Below, in pieces: positions 7,443 through 15,549 of a stretch of 33,396 nucleotides of DNA; the first letter of the stretch is position 1; each line of letters opens with the position of its first letter. Source of the stretch: Prolixibacteraceae bacterium (GTDB taxonomy: Bacteria > Bacteroidota > Bacteroidia > Bacteroidales > Prolixibacteraceae); contig JANQII010000201.1 in assembly GCA_028282195.1 (NCBI GenBank), positions 1 through 33,396 of the forward strand, given 5' to 3'. The notes under the pieces were generated by a model. That model saw only the letters and a program-made list of their open reading frames with translations. It made no database searches and was not told the DNA's origin. Position numbers and translations under genes: made by a program.

Positions 7443-8339
7443 ATGGGGAAAAAATATTTATATAAAGCTGTATCATTTAGTTTTCTATTAATTATAGGTT
7501 TAGTAGTTGTTCAGGGTATAGTATCAGTTTCTATTTTAACAATTTACGATTGGACAAACTCTCAATTCACAATTAATCTTGAGTTTATATCAGTAATTGC
7601 CTGGTTCGGCATGATCTATACATTTTTATTGTCTTTTGTTTTTGTAGCTGGCGATAAAAATGTTAAGTGGTCAGAATTTGGTTTAAGGCGTACCGTTATG
7701 AGGGATTATAAAGGGATGTTTTTAAGCATGTTGGTTGTAGTCGTCTTTTTTCTGGTATATTTATTTGTTTTATCTTTAAACGGATATACCCAATTTGATA
7801 TTGATAGGCCTCATAAGTTACTTTTGCTCTTCTTATTTGCATTGTTTTCGAGCCTATCAGAAGAAATACCAATCAGAGGTTATTTGCTAAATCTTTTCTT
7901 AAAGGAAAATAAAAAATTACCTGGAGTTATTTTTACTTCCGTTTTGTTTTCGATAATGCATTTATTAAATCCTAAAATAAATTTTATTTCTATTTTCAAT
8001 CTATTTCTGGTAGGATGTTTTTTGAGCCTGGTCACGATTTATACCGGGAAGGTTTATTTTGCAGTTTCGATTCATTTCTTTTTTAACTTTTTTGAAGCTC
8101 TTCTGGGATTTAATTTACTTATTGGAGATAATAGTTTTTCTATGCTATCATTAGGCAGAGAGCTTTCGGGTGGTATTATTGAAGGTGGTTATAATGGACT
8201 CACAGGTAGTGTAATTCTAACTGGTCTTTTATTCATATCTATTGTTGCGGTATTGATGCTGTTGAAGAAACAACATGTCAGACTAAAAGGACCGGGGCAG
8301 GCTTGCCCCCTATCCCCGGCTCAAAAGCATAATAAATAA
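7443..8339 (+). CDS. CPBP (CAAX-protease-like) membrane protein 1
   Basis: A 298-residue multi-pass membrane protein from the ATG at 7443; a TTG at 7410 could add 11 residues. The CPBP/ABI family motifs are present: EEIPIR (EE at ~140-141, R145), a His in FSIMHLLNP (~173) and a second His in VSIHFFFNF (~211). Family members are intramembrane glutamic-type proteases and are often linked to bacteriocin self-immunity or peptide processing. Its place directly behind the precursor suits immunity. Oddly, its last ~17 residues (LKGPGQACPLSP...) are encoded inside repeat R copy 2, so the original C-terminus was probably replaced when the repeat arrived. Confidence 0.88.
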   Translation: MGKKYLYKAVSFSFLLIIGLVVVQGIVSVSILTIYDWTNSQFTINLEFISVIAWFGMIYTFLLSFVFVAGDKNVKWSEFGLRRTVMRDYKGMFLSMLVVVVFFLVYLFVLSLNGYTQFDIDRPHKLLLLFLFALFSSLSEEIPIRGYLLNLFLKENKKLPGVIFTSVLFSIMHLLNPKINFISIFNLFLVGCFLSLVTIYTGKVYFAVSIHFFFNFFEALLGFNLLIGDNSFSMLSLGRELSGGIIEGGYNGLTGSVILTGLLFISIVAVLMLLKKQHVRLKGPGQACPLSPAQKHNK

Positions 8340-8500
8340 CCACAACTTAATGCAGTTGCCGGCAAAGTTAATAAATAAAGATGTATGCAAATAAGTAAAC
8401 AGGTTTTACAAGTTTGCCATGGTTAAGCCTGAAATGCCATATTCCCAACAGGTCGATTATTTAGCAATTTCCTGCGATAGGGGAAGTGCAGTGAAATTAT
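8281..8500 (+). repeat. Long direct repeat R, copy 2
   Basis: Second copy of the ~215 bp repeat. It begins inside the 3' end of the CPBP 1 gene and runs to about 20 bp before an ATG at 8523 that is in the homologous position to the precursor ATG of copy 1 (offset 1397-1399 bp). About ten substitutions separate the copies in the central 150 bp. Confidence 0.85.
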
Positions 8501-8522
8501 ACACCCGTAAAAATGAAAAGTT

Positions 8523-8628
8523 ATGGAAAAAAGTTAAGAAAGTTAGAAGTCTGGAAATCAAAGTATTTTCTTTGAACAAAGAAGTATTCTTTTTCCCTCT
8601 GTCAATGCGGGTATTTTTAAAAACTTAA
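8523..8628 (+). pseudogene. Decayed second precursor gene
   Basis: At the position equivalent to the precursor start after repeat copy 2, ATG GAA AAA is kept but the frame stops after four codons (TAA at 8535-8537). One base of frameshift earlier or later opens a lysine-rich leader-like reading (KVKKVRSLEIKVFSLNKEVF) to a stop at 8626-8628, with no Gly-Gly and no core. This suggests a former leader peptide gene that lost its frame and core. The call rests on position and partial similarity, not on a clear homologue. Confidence 0.45.
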
Positions 8629-8681
8629 ACACTTTAAACAGTTCTTTTGGTTAAAACACAAATTTCCATTTGTAGGTTACT

Positions 8682-9644
8682 ATGCATACTGGAAATACAT
8701 TATGCGTAAAATATGCAAATCAAAGTTGGGTTAAATATTTGTCAGCTTATCTATTAACTGTTTTTGTAAAAAAAGTATCAATGAGAAATCAATTTGCAAA
8801 CAGCGGATTTGAATTATCAATTCCTAAAGCTTTTGGAATTGTAATCTTATACAGGGCTTTTATTTTGCCATTAGTCAATTATGCTTTTACTGCTATTGGT
8901 TACTCTCAGCATAATTTGCTCATCCAATCATTAATTATAATTTCAGGAGAAGCAATCTCAAATGTTTTTGTTATTTGGCTTCTTTTAAGGAATATTAACC
9001 TAAATCAGTCCCCTCGTCTAAAAATATCTTATACAGGGATGTTTAGTTTTAAGCTGATGGGGATATTGCTGCTCATAACTGCCGGATACATAATTGCCTA
9101 TCATAATTCAATAGGTATCCTGATCAGCAAAATACCTGCGAGTGATTTTATTGACAAGTTAATAGCATCAATTGAAAGGGATTTTGAAAAGAACCCATAC
9201 CCTTTCATAATTTCAACTTGTATTCTAACACCCATTTTTGAAGAGATCCTATTTCGTGGCATTTTTCTAAAAGGATTCTTAAACAGGTACAAGCCACCAA
9301 TCGCGATTGTCCTTTCTGCATTGGTTTTTGGCCTGTTTCATTTAAATATTCATCAACTTATTAATGCTACAATAATAGGGCTGTTCCTCGCGATTGTGTA
9401 TTACGAGACCAATTCATTGATTTTATGTATTTCGATTCATTGTTTTAACAATGTTGTACCATTCCGTTTTTTTTTAATTGATCATGATGATCGTGCAGAT
9501 ATAGGTCAGATTGCAATTGCTGTATTATTCCTTGTTATTGGGTTTGGGCTTTTAATGCGATATCTAAAAAAAGAAGATGTCCACTGGAAAAGTATCAGAT
9601 GGGTCTTGTTAAAAAAGTCAGTTATCATTAAAAGGTTTCAATAG
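8682..9644 (+). CDS. CPBP (CAAX-protease-like) membrane protein 2
   Basis: A 320-residue multi-pass membrane protein with CPBP motifs: FEEILFRG (EE at ~187-188, R192), His in VFGLFHLNIHQ and His in CISIHCFNN. These are the conserved glutamates, arginine and histidines of the family. The first 33 residues are poorly hydrophobic and an ATG at 8781 (MRNQFANSG) is an alternative start. Its sequence is far from CPBP 1, so it is not a recent duplicate even though the repeats around both are nearly identical. It ends 5 bp before the exporter gene, and may act in immunity or in trimming of the secreted peptide. Confidence 0.88.
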   Translation: MHTGNTLCVKYANQSWVKYLSAYLLTVFVKKVSMRNQFANSGFELSIPKAFGIVILYRAFILPLVNYAFTAIGYSQHNLLIQSLIIISGEAISNVFVIWLLLRNINLNQSPRLKISYTGMFSFKLMGILLLITAGYIIAYHNSIGILISKIPASDFIDKLIASIERDFEKNPYPFIISTCILTPIFEEILFRGIFLKGFLNRYKPPIAIVLSALVFGLFHLNIHQLINATIIGLFLAIVYYETNSLILCISIHCFNNVVPFRFFLIDHDDRADIGQIAIAVLFLVIGFGLLMRYLKKEDVHWKSIRWVLLKKSVIIKRFQ

Positions 9645-9649
9645 ATATT

Positions 9650-11854
9650 ATGAAAAACTTCCCCCACTATAAACAACCCGATGCCATGGACTGTGGCCCA
9701 ACCGCTTTGCGGATCGTGGCCAAATATTACGGTAAGCATTATAACCTTCATATATTAAGGGAGCTGGCCTTTAAGTCAAGTGAAGGGGTGTCCTTACTTT
9801 CGTTAAGTGATGCAGCTGAGAAAATTGGTTTTCGTACCCAGGGGGTACGGCTTGGTTTTGACCAGCTGGAAGAAGCCACGTTCCCTTATATCCTGCACTG
9901 GAACCAAAACCATTTTGTGGTTATCTATAAAATCAAAAAAACAAGGAAAGGGGCTGTTGTTTATATATCCGACCCTGCGGTTGGTTTGCTTAAATATAAC
10001 AAAGAGGAGTTCTTAAAAAGCTGGGCAACTACTAAAGAAGATGGTGAAGATAAAGGGATTGCACTTTTTTTGGATCCTACACCTGACTTTTACATTGAAA
10101 AAGGGGAAAAGGCAAATAAAGCCGGGTTCAACTACCTGCTTAAATACATTAAGCCCTACCGGAAGCTGATATTGCAATTGATATTGGGGTTTCTAACCGG
10201 GAGTTTATTAAGCTTAATCTTGCCTTTCCTGACACAGGCCATAGTTGATGTTGGTATCAGTACCAACAACCTGGATTTTATCGTATTGGTATTGATTGCA
10301 CAACTGGTGCTCACAATAAGCCAAACGGCAGTGGGTTTTGTACGGAGTTGGATCATGCTGCACGTGAGCGTACGGGTCGGTGTTTCATTGATTTCCGATT
10401 TTTTGATCAAGCTGATGAAACTGCCCATCCGTTTTTTTGACACGAAGATGATCGGCGACCTCAGGCAACGGATCGATGATAACCAGCGTATCCAGTCGTT
10501 CCTTACCGGAAGTTTGATCAGCATGTCGTTCGGGGTGTTCATGTTTATCATCTACAGTTTTATCATGGCCTATTACGACTGGCGTATCCTGTTGATCTTT
10601 TACGCCGGGAGTATCCTGTACATTTTATGGATAATAATGTTCCTGAAAAAGCGTAAGGAGATCGACTATAAACGCTTTTCTGTTGCTGCGGCCAACCAAA
10701 GTAACGTTTACCAGTTAATAACAGGGATGCAGGAGATCAAGTTAAATAGTTGCGAAAAACAAAAACGCTGGGAATGGGAGGGCATACAGGCCCGGATGTT
10801 CCGTGTGGGCATTAAAGGGCTGATGCTCCAGCAAAACCAGCAGGCAGGCTCACTGTTCATTAACCAGGCCAAGAACATCCTGATCTCGTTTATTACCGCA
10901 AGGGCCGTAATCGAGGGCAACCTGACCCTGGGGATGATGATGGCCGTACAGTACATCATTGGGCAGTTAAATGGCCCGATCAATGAGTTTATCGGGTTTA
11001 TACAGGCAGCCCAGGATGCCAGGATCAGTTTGGAACGTTTGGGGGAAATACATGAACGGGAGGACGAAGAACCTGAAGATGTTTCGAGGATTGCAGAACT
11101 CCCTGTACAATCCCAACGGGAATTGAAAATCGAAAACCTATCGTTCCACTATGAAGGCCCGCGGTCCCCTAGGGTATTAAAAGATGTCAATTTGGTAATA
11201 CCCGAAAACAAGGTCACTGCAATTGTTGGGACAAGTGGCAGCGGAAAGACTACCCTGCTAAAATTACTTCTGGGCTTTTATCCCCCCAATGAAGGGAAAA
11301 TCAGCCTTGGGGATATTGAATTTCAACAATTCAGCATGGATATGTGGCGCAAGAAATGTGGAACCGTAATGCAGGATGGTTATATTTTTTCCGATACGAT
11401 AGCCAATAATATTGCAGTAGCTGATGATATCCCGGATAAAGATAAGTTGTTCCATGCAGTGACAACAGCAAATATCCGTGAATATATTGAAGGGCTGCCG
11501 TTGCGCTATAACACGAAGATCGGGCAGGAAGGGGTTGGGTTGAGCCAGGGGCAAAAACAACGGATACTGATTGCAAGGGCTGTTTACAAAAACCCGGACT
11601 TTTTGTTCTTTGATGAGGCTACCAATTCACTTGATGCGAACAATGAGGAACAGATCATGAACAAGCTGGACGGGTTCTTCAAAGGGAAAACGGTAATAAC
11701 AGTGGCACACCGTTTAAGCACGGTTAAGAATGCAGGCCAGATCGTTGTGCTGGAAAAAGGGGAGATCATTGAATTAGGAACCCATAATGAATTAGTAGAT
11801 AAAAGAGGTGCTTATTATACTTTGGTTAAGAACCAGTTGGAATTGGGGGACTAA
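9650..11854 (+). CDS. C39-peptidase ABC exporter (PCAT) for GG-leader peptides
   Basis: A 734-residue fusion of peptidase, membrane and ATPase domains. Residues 1-~135 are a C39 cysteine peptidase with MDCGPTALR (Cys15), NHFVVIY (His88) and SDPAVGL (Asp108) as the catalytic triad. Residues ~165-310 and beyond give the six-helix exporter domain. The nucleotide-binding domain has Walker A GTSGSGKTT (~526), signature LSQGQKQR (~630), Walker B FLFFDEATNSLD and the switch AHRLSTV. The enzyme cleaves a double-glycine leader and exports the core across the inner membrane. Its substrate is most likely the 77-residue precursor at 7124, and it works with the HlyD-type protein at 12551. Base composition is visibly GC-richer than the sulfation genes downstream. 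Confidence 0.96.
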   Translation: MKNFPHYKQPDAMDCGPTALRIVAKYYGKHYNLHILRELAFKSSEGVSLLSLSDAAEKIGFRTQGVRLGFDQLEEATFPYILHWNQNHFVVIYKIKKTRKGAVVYISDPAVGLLKYNKEEFLKSWATTKEDGEDKGIALFLDPTPDFYIEKGEKANKAGFNYLLKYIKPYRKLILQLILGFLTGSLLSLILPFLTQAIVDVGISTNNLDFIVLVLIAQLVLTISQTAVGFVRSWIMLHVSVRVGVSLISDFLIKLMKLPIRFFDTKMIGDLRQRIDDNQRIQSFLTGSLISMSFGVFMFIIYSFIMAYYDWRILLIFYAGSILYILWIIMFLKKRKEIDYKRFSVAAANQSNVYQLITGMQEIKLNSCEKQKRWEWEGIQARMFRVGIKGLMLQQNQQAGSLFINQAKNILISFITARAVIEGNLTLGMMMAVQYIIGQLNGPINEFIGFIQAAQDARISLERLGEIHEREDEEPEDVSRIAELPVQSQRELKIENLSFHYEGPRSPRVLKDVNLVIPENKVTAIVGTSGSGKTTLLKLLLGFYPPNEGKISLGDIEFQQFSMDMWRKKCGTVMQDGYIFSDTIANNIAVADDIPDKDKLFHAVTTANIREYIEGLPLRYNTKIGQEGVGLSQGQKQRILIARAVYKNPDFLFFDEATNSLDANNEEQIMNKLDGFFKGKTVITVAHRLSTVKNAGQIVVLEKGEIIELGTHNELVDKRGAYYTLVKNQLELGD

Positions 11855-11855
11855 G

Positions 11856-11938
11856 GACGCAGATTGTTATGGTCATGTATGATGAGCACAGGTTTTTTAA
11901 TATCCTAAAAATCATAACCGATCATGAAAATCAGCGTC
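11856..11938 (+). repeat. GxxExxY-associated inverted repeat element, unit a
   Basis: Starts GACGCAGATTGTTATGGTC and ends in AATCAGCGTC; the ends pair imperfectly (one mismatch in the outer 10 bp). It shares the GTCATGTATGATG segment with unit b and the 'CCTAAAAATCATAA' segment with unit c. It begins right after the exporter stop codon. Confidence 0.75.
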
Positions 11939-11953
11939 TGGAAGAATTAAAGA

Positions 11954-12046
11954 ATGAGTAAAAAATATAAATATTCAGACGTAACAAAAAGGATAACCAA
12001 TGCCTGTTACGCTGTTTATAACCGGTTGGGATTGGGTAATCAGTGA
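11954..12046 (+). pseudogene. Truncated GxxExxY gene (N-terminal 30 codons)
   Basis: A 30-residue ORF, MSKKYKYSDVTKRITNACYA onward, aligned almost residue by residue with the first 27 residues of the intact GxxExxY protein at 12130 (both have AVYN-x-LG). It ends at a TGA that belongs to the start of repeat unit b, so a second repeat-plus-gene unit appears to have been inserted into this older copy. Confidence 0.8.
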
Positions 12047-12115
12047 CGCTGATTATTATGGTCATGTATGATGGACACAAATTTTAGTATCATAAAAATC
12101 ATAATAATCTGCGTC
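12045..12115 (+). repeat. GxxExxY-associated inverted repeat element, unit b
   Basis: GACGCTGATTATTATG (12045-12060) pairs with CATAATAATCTGCGTC (12100-12115) with a single central mismatch, making a 16-bp stem around ~40 bases. It sits directly before the intact GxxExxY gene and terminates the truncated copy. Confidence 0.8.
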
Positions 12116-12129
12116 TGAAAAATAAAAAT

Positions 12130-12534
12130 ATGAACGAAAACTATAAGCATTCAGACATCACAAAAAAGATAATCAACGCCTATTATGCGGTGTATAACCA
12201 GTTGGGCTATGGTTTTCTGGAGAAGGTGTATGAACGTGCCATGATGATAGAATTGCCCAAACATGGTTTAACATGCGAAAGGCAAAAAAATATTAAAGTG
12301 TATTACAATGAAATTGAGATTGGTGACTATTATGCAGACATTATTGTTGAAGATTGTGTCATCATCGAATTAAAAGCCGTAGGATCAATTGCCCCTGAAC
12401 ATGAAGTGCAACTGGTCAACTATTTAAAAGCAACTGAGATTGAAGTAGGTTTACTCCTGAACTTCGGTCCAGCCCCACAATTCAAGAGAAGGGTCTTTAC
12501 AAACAATTATCCTAAAAATCATAATCAATCATGA
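12130..12534 (+). CDS. GxxExxY protein (PDDEXK_3-like)
   Basis: A 134-residue member of the GxxExxY family, a small PD-(D/E)XK-nuclease-like fold. The signature GYGFLEKVYERAM (G-x-x-E-x-x-Y) is at about residues 25-37; YYADIIVEDCVIIELKAV gives the D...E-x-K core, and QLVNYLKAT the conserved helix. The biological role of the family is not settled. The last residues (NYPKNHNQS) are encoded within repeat unit c. The gene interrupts the exporter-adaptor pair and is unlikely to belong to peptide production; flanking repeats suggest it arrived as a small mobile unit. Confidence 0.92.
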   Translation: MNENYKHSDITKKIINAYYAVYNQLGYGFLEKVYERAMMIELPKHGLTCERQKNIKVYYNEIEIGDYYADIIVEDCVIIELKAVGSIAPEHEVQLVNYLKATEIEVGLLLNFGPAPQFKRRVFTNNYPKNHNQS

Positions 12535-12545
12535 TAATCAGCGTC
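12510..12545 (+). repeat. GxxExxY-associated repeat, unit c (right half)
   Basis: CCTAAAAATCATAATCAATC followed by ATGATAATCAGCGTC repeats the right halves of units a and b. It overlaps the 3' end of the GxxExxY gene and closes the inserted unit 5 bp before the HlyD-type gene. Confidence 0.7.
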
Positions 12546-12550
12546 TACTA

Positions 12551-13864
12551 ATGAATCGAAAAAACAACATAGAATTACGGAGCGAAGAAGTACGTGAAAT
12601 ACTTGGAAGCCCACCAAACTGGATTATCCGTAGTTCCATATCAATCATACTGTTGGTGATTATTACGTTACTTATAGGGAGCTACTTTTACAAATACCCG
12701 GATTTGATCAATGGGCGTGTGACAATTGTTTCTGTTAACCCCCCGATACCGGTTGTTGCCAAAGCAAACGGGAAATTGGAACGTTTACTTGTTGCCGATG
12801 GGGAGCAAGTAAAAAAAGGCCAGGTAATTGGGATTATTGAAAACCCTGCTGATTATGAAAGCATAAAAGAACTAAGGCTTTTGTTGGATAGTGTGGGGTT
12901 TATTTTTGAAGGGCCGGAAATGGTTACCGGTTTTGTTTTCCCGGATAAATACAGATTGGGACAGAACCAAAGTCACTATTCGGCATTTGTCGGGCAATGG
13001 TCAGAATATGGGAACTTCATCCAATTTGACTACCTGGGGCAGCAGATGGGGTCGCTTTCCAAACAGGTTTCCGATTATGGGAAATACCTTACCCAGTTAA
13101 AAGAACAAACAAAGGTCCTGGAAAAAGACCTTGCTTTGACCGCCAAACAATTGAGACGGGATTCGGTCCTGTACGGTAAAGGGGTCATGTCGGAAATGCA
13201 ATACGAAAAATCCCAGGCAACATTTTTAAAGCAACAATATTCGTATAAAAACTCGGTCTCGGACCTGTCCAATACCCGGATACGGATCAACCAATTAAAA
13301 CAACAAATACTTGAAATCGGGACCCAGAAGGAGGAACGGGGGAAAAGCTTGTTGACAGCCTTAAAGGAACGTTATGACAATTTAATGGCCCAGCTTGCTG
13401 GCTGGGAGCATTCCTTTGTTTTAAAAGCACCCATTGATGGGAAGGTCACCTTTACCGATTTATGGTCAGAGAACCAGCAAGTCCGGATAGGGGGTACAGT
13501 CTTTACGGTAGTCCCCAATGCCAAACAAGAAATAATCGGGAAACTGGCCATGCCCGTTGCAGGTTCAGGGAAGGTGGGAAAAGGACAGGAGGTAAATATC
13601 AAACTGGACAATTTCCCTTATATGGAATATGGGCTGCTGGAAAGTACAATAACCAATATATCCATGGTACCTGTTTTAAGTGCAGAAGGCGGCTATTATA
13701 CCGCGGAACTGGAGCTGGGCGATGGGCTGGTCACCAATTACAATAAGGAATTACCCTTCATTCAGGAAATGCAGGGTACAGCCGAGATCATTACAAAAGA
13801 CAGAAGGCTTATTGAACGGTTTGTACAGCCGGTTATGGCCATATTTAAAAGAAATATCGAATAA
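12551..13864 (+). CDS. HlyD-type membrane fusion protein for peptide export
   Basis: A 437-residue periplasmic adaptor with one N-terminal transmembrane helix (about 25-48, SISIILLVIITLLIGSYF). The split biotinyl-lipoyl domain is seen in VVAKANGKLERLLVADGEQV and, after a long coiled coil (~155-270, heptad-like KQ and QL runs), in FVLKAPIDGKVTF. A C-terminal barrel follows (INIKLDNFPY-like GQEVNIKLDNFPYMEYG). It bridges the C39 ABC exporter to an outer-membrane channel; no TolC-type gene is in the window, so a channel encoded elsewhere is implied. It was probably adjacent to the exporter gene before the GxxExxY unit entered between them. Confidence 0.93.
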   Translation: MNRKNNIELRSEEVREILGSPPNWIIRSSISIILLVIITLLIGSYFYKYPDLINGRVTIVSVNPPIPVVAKANGKLERLLVADGEQVKKGQVIGIIENPADYESIKELRLLLDSVGFIFEGPEMVTGFVFPDKYRLGQNQSHYSAFVGQWSEYGNFIQFDYLGQQMGSLSKQVSDYGKYLTQLKEQTKVLEKDLALTAKQLRRDSVLYGKGVMSEMQYEKSQATFLKQQYSYKNSVSDLSNTRIRINQLKQQILEIGTQKEERGKSLLTALKERYDNLMAQLAGWEHSFVLKAPIDGKVTFTDLWSENQQVRIGGTVFTVVPNAKQEIIGKLAMPVAGSGKVGKGQEVNIKLDNFPYMEYGLLESTITNISMVPVLSAEGGYYTAELELGDGLVTNYNKELPFIQEMQGTAEIITKDRRLIERFVQPVMAIFKRNIE

Positions 13865-13931
13865 TGTAAGATGATTAATCTGGAAAAATAAGGTGTGCAT
13901 GATTGATTATTGATTTAAACTAAAAATTAGT

Positions 13932-14141
13932 ATGGATAAAAATTTTTTAATTGGGTTAGTGACAGAACGTTGCGGAACGATGAGCCTGGCAGCATTATTA
14001 AGCTCACAACCAGGTATAAAGGTTGTCCATGAATATCAGGCGGGTTCATTTCCCCGGAACTTTTCAAAAGGGGGAATTAACAAAAAATTTAAAAGCCTGT
14101 CTCATTCAAATAGGGATATAGCGCTTTATTGTCTAGGCTGA
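13932..14141 (+). pseudogene. Truncated sulfotransferase
   Basis: A 69-residue ORF that matches the first ~65 residues of the sulfotransferase domain of the fusion protein at 15550: ERCGTMSLAALLSSQPG (5'-phosphosulfate-binding loop), VVHEYQAGSFPRNFS and DIALYCLG parallel GRCGTMSLANLLSSQSG, VPHEYQALPLPWDFS and DVGFYYLN. It stops where the homologue continues, and has no 3'-phosphate-binding region, so it cannot bind PAPS fully. It looks like the remains of a duplicated sulfotransferase, deleted up to the start of the CysC-CysQ gene. Confidence 0.8.
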
Positions 14142-14164
14142 ATTATTTATAAAAAAGAAATACG

Positions 14165-15517
14165 ATGAATGGCAATTGTGAAAATATTTTCTCAGGGAAA
14201 ACAATCTGGTTCACAGGACTATCAGGTTCAGGGAAAACCACTATATCTGGATTATTACAAAAAAGACTAAAAAAGGAAGGTTTTTTTTCTGTTCTATTGG
14301 ATGGGGATAGTGTGCGTTTAGGATTAAACAATGATCTGGGTTATACGATTGCATCGAGGAAAGAAAATATTAGGAGAGTGGCAGAGATAGCAAAGATTAT
14401 TAACAACAACGAAATTACTGTAATTTGTGCTTTTATCTCACCAACTAATGAAATAAGGGGCCTTGCAAAAAAAATTATAGGCTCATCAGGTTTTTACCAA
14501 ATTTTTATTGATACTCCATATGAGTTATGCAAAAAGAGAGATGTTAAAGGGTTATATGAAAAAGCACTTAAAGGGGACATAACAAATTTTACTGGAATTT
14601 CTTCCAAATTTGAGCGGCCAGATGATGCCGATTTAATTGTGAAAACAGACTTGCATTCACCAGGGGTATCTGTGGAATATATATATCAACAGATAAGTTT
14701 TTTATTAAACAAGTCTGTGGATATTGATTTAATAAGAAAAGCAGATACAGCCATTAAGGCTGCAATTAATGCAGGAGTGAAAGTATTAGATATTTATAAT
14801 GCCAACACTTTTGAAGTAAAGTATAAAAATAATCGAAGCATGTTTACAGATGCTGACATAACTTCCCATAAAATTATTTTAAAATTACTTGAAAAAAGTA
14901 ATATACCGGTATTAAGTGAAGAAGGTAAAAATATTGATTTCTCTATCCGAAAGAAATGGAACATATTTTGGTTAGTTGATCCCATTGATGGAACTAAAGA
15001 GTTTGTTAACCGGAATGGAGATTTTACAATAAATATTGCTTTAATTCATAACAATTTACCTGTCCTTGGTATTATTTATGCACCTGTAGCAAGTGAATTA
15101 TTCGTGGGCGTAAAAGGTTTAGGGGCTTATAAAATTAAAACCATTGATACGAATATTTCTATTAGTGATATCCAGAGAGAAGGTCAAAAACTTCCATTAA
15201 ATATCAAGAATAAAGAATTTGGTATTGTGGGGAGTCGGTCTTTCATGAATAAAGGAACAAGGGCTTTTATTGAAGATTTGAAAATTGATCATCCCAATGC
15301 TAAAATTTTTGTAAGGGGTAGTTCTTTAAAGATTTGTATGGTTGCAGAAGGAATTGCTGACATTTATCCACGCCTTGGGCAGACAATGGAATGGGATACA
15401 GCAGCTGGTCATGCACTATTGAAAGCAGCTGGAAAGAATATTTATAAGTTTAATGATCATATTGAACTTACCTATAATAAAAAGAATTTAAGCAATCCGT
15501 ATTTTATTGCTAAATAG
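14165..15517 (+). CDS. APS kinase-PAP phosphatase fusion (CysC-CysQ)
   Basis: A 450-residue fusion. Residues ~8-182 are adenylylsulfate kinase: P-loop GLSGSGKTT (18-26), DGDSVR (46-51), NEIRGLAKK and DVKGLYEKAL, as in CysC. Residues ~186-450 are a CysQ-type 3'(2'),5'-bisphosphate nucleotidase of the inositol monophosphatase superfamily: SEEG (251-254), DPIDGTKEF (272-280, metal site) and EWDTAAGHA (409-417). The protein makes the sulfate donor PAPS and destroys the inhibitory by-product PAP in one polypeptide, a logical pairing for dedicated sulfotransfer. ATP sulfurylase (CysDN) is not in the window. Followed by a tight block of three modification genes; this block is visibly AT-richer than the exporter genes. 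Confidence 0.94.
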   Translation: MNGNCENIFSGKTIWFTGLSGSGKTTISGLLQKRLKKEGFFSVLLDGDSVRLGLNNDLGYTIASRKENIRRVAEIAKIINNNEITVICAFISPTNEIRGLAKKIIGSSGFYQIFIDTPYELCKKRDVKGLYEKALKGDITNFTGISSKFERPDDADLIVKTDLHSPGVSVEYIYQQISFLLNKSVDIDLIRKADTAIKAAINAGVKVLDIYNANTFEVKYKNNRSMFTDADITSHKIILKLLEKSNIPVLSEEGKNIDFSIRKKWNIFWLVDPIDGTKEFVNRNGDFTINIALIHNNLPVLGIIYAPVASELFVGVKGLGAYKIKTIDTNISISDIQREGQKLPLNIKNKEFGIVGSRSFMNKGTRAFIEDLKIDHPNAKIFVRGSSLKICMVAEGIADIYPRLGQTMEWDTAAGHALLKAAGKNIYKFNDHIELTYNKKNLSNPYFIAK

Positions 15518-15549
15518 TCAAAGTGTCATAAATAATTAACACATGAACA

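Noticed and set aside
8419-8628. 69-codon ORF within and after repeat copy 2.
   Set aside because: Its first 30 codons are the repeat, which is non-coding in copy 1; only its end resembles a leader and is treated as a decayed precursor.
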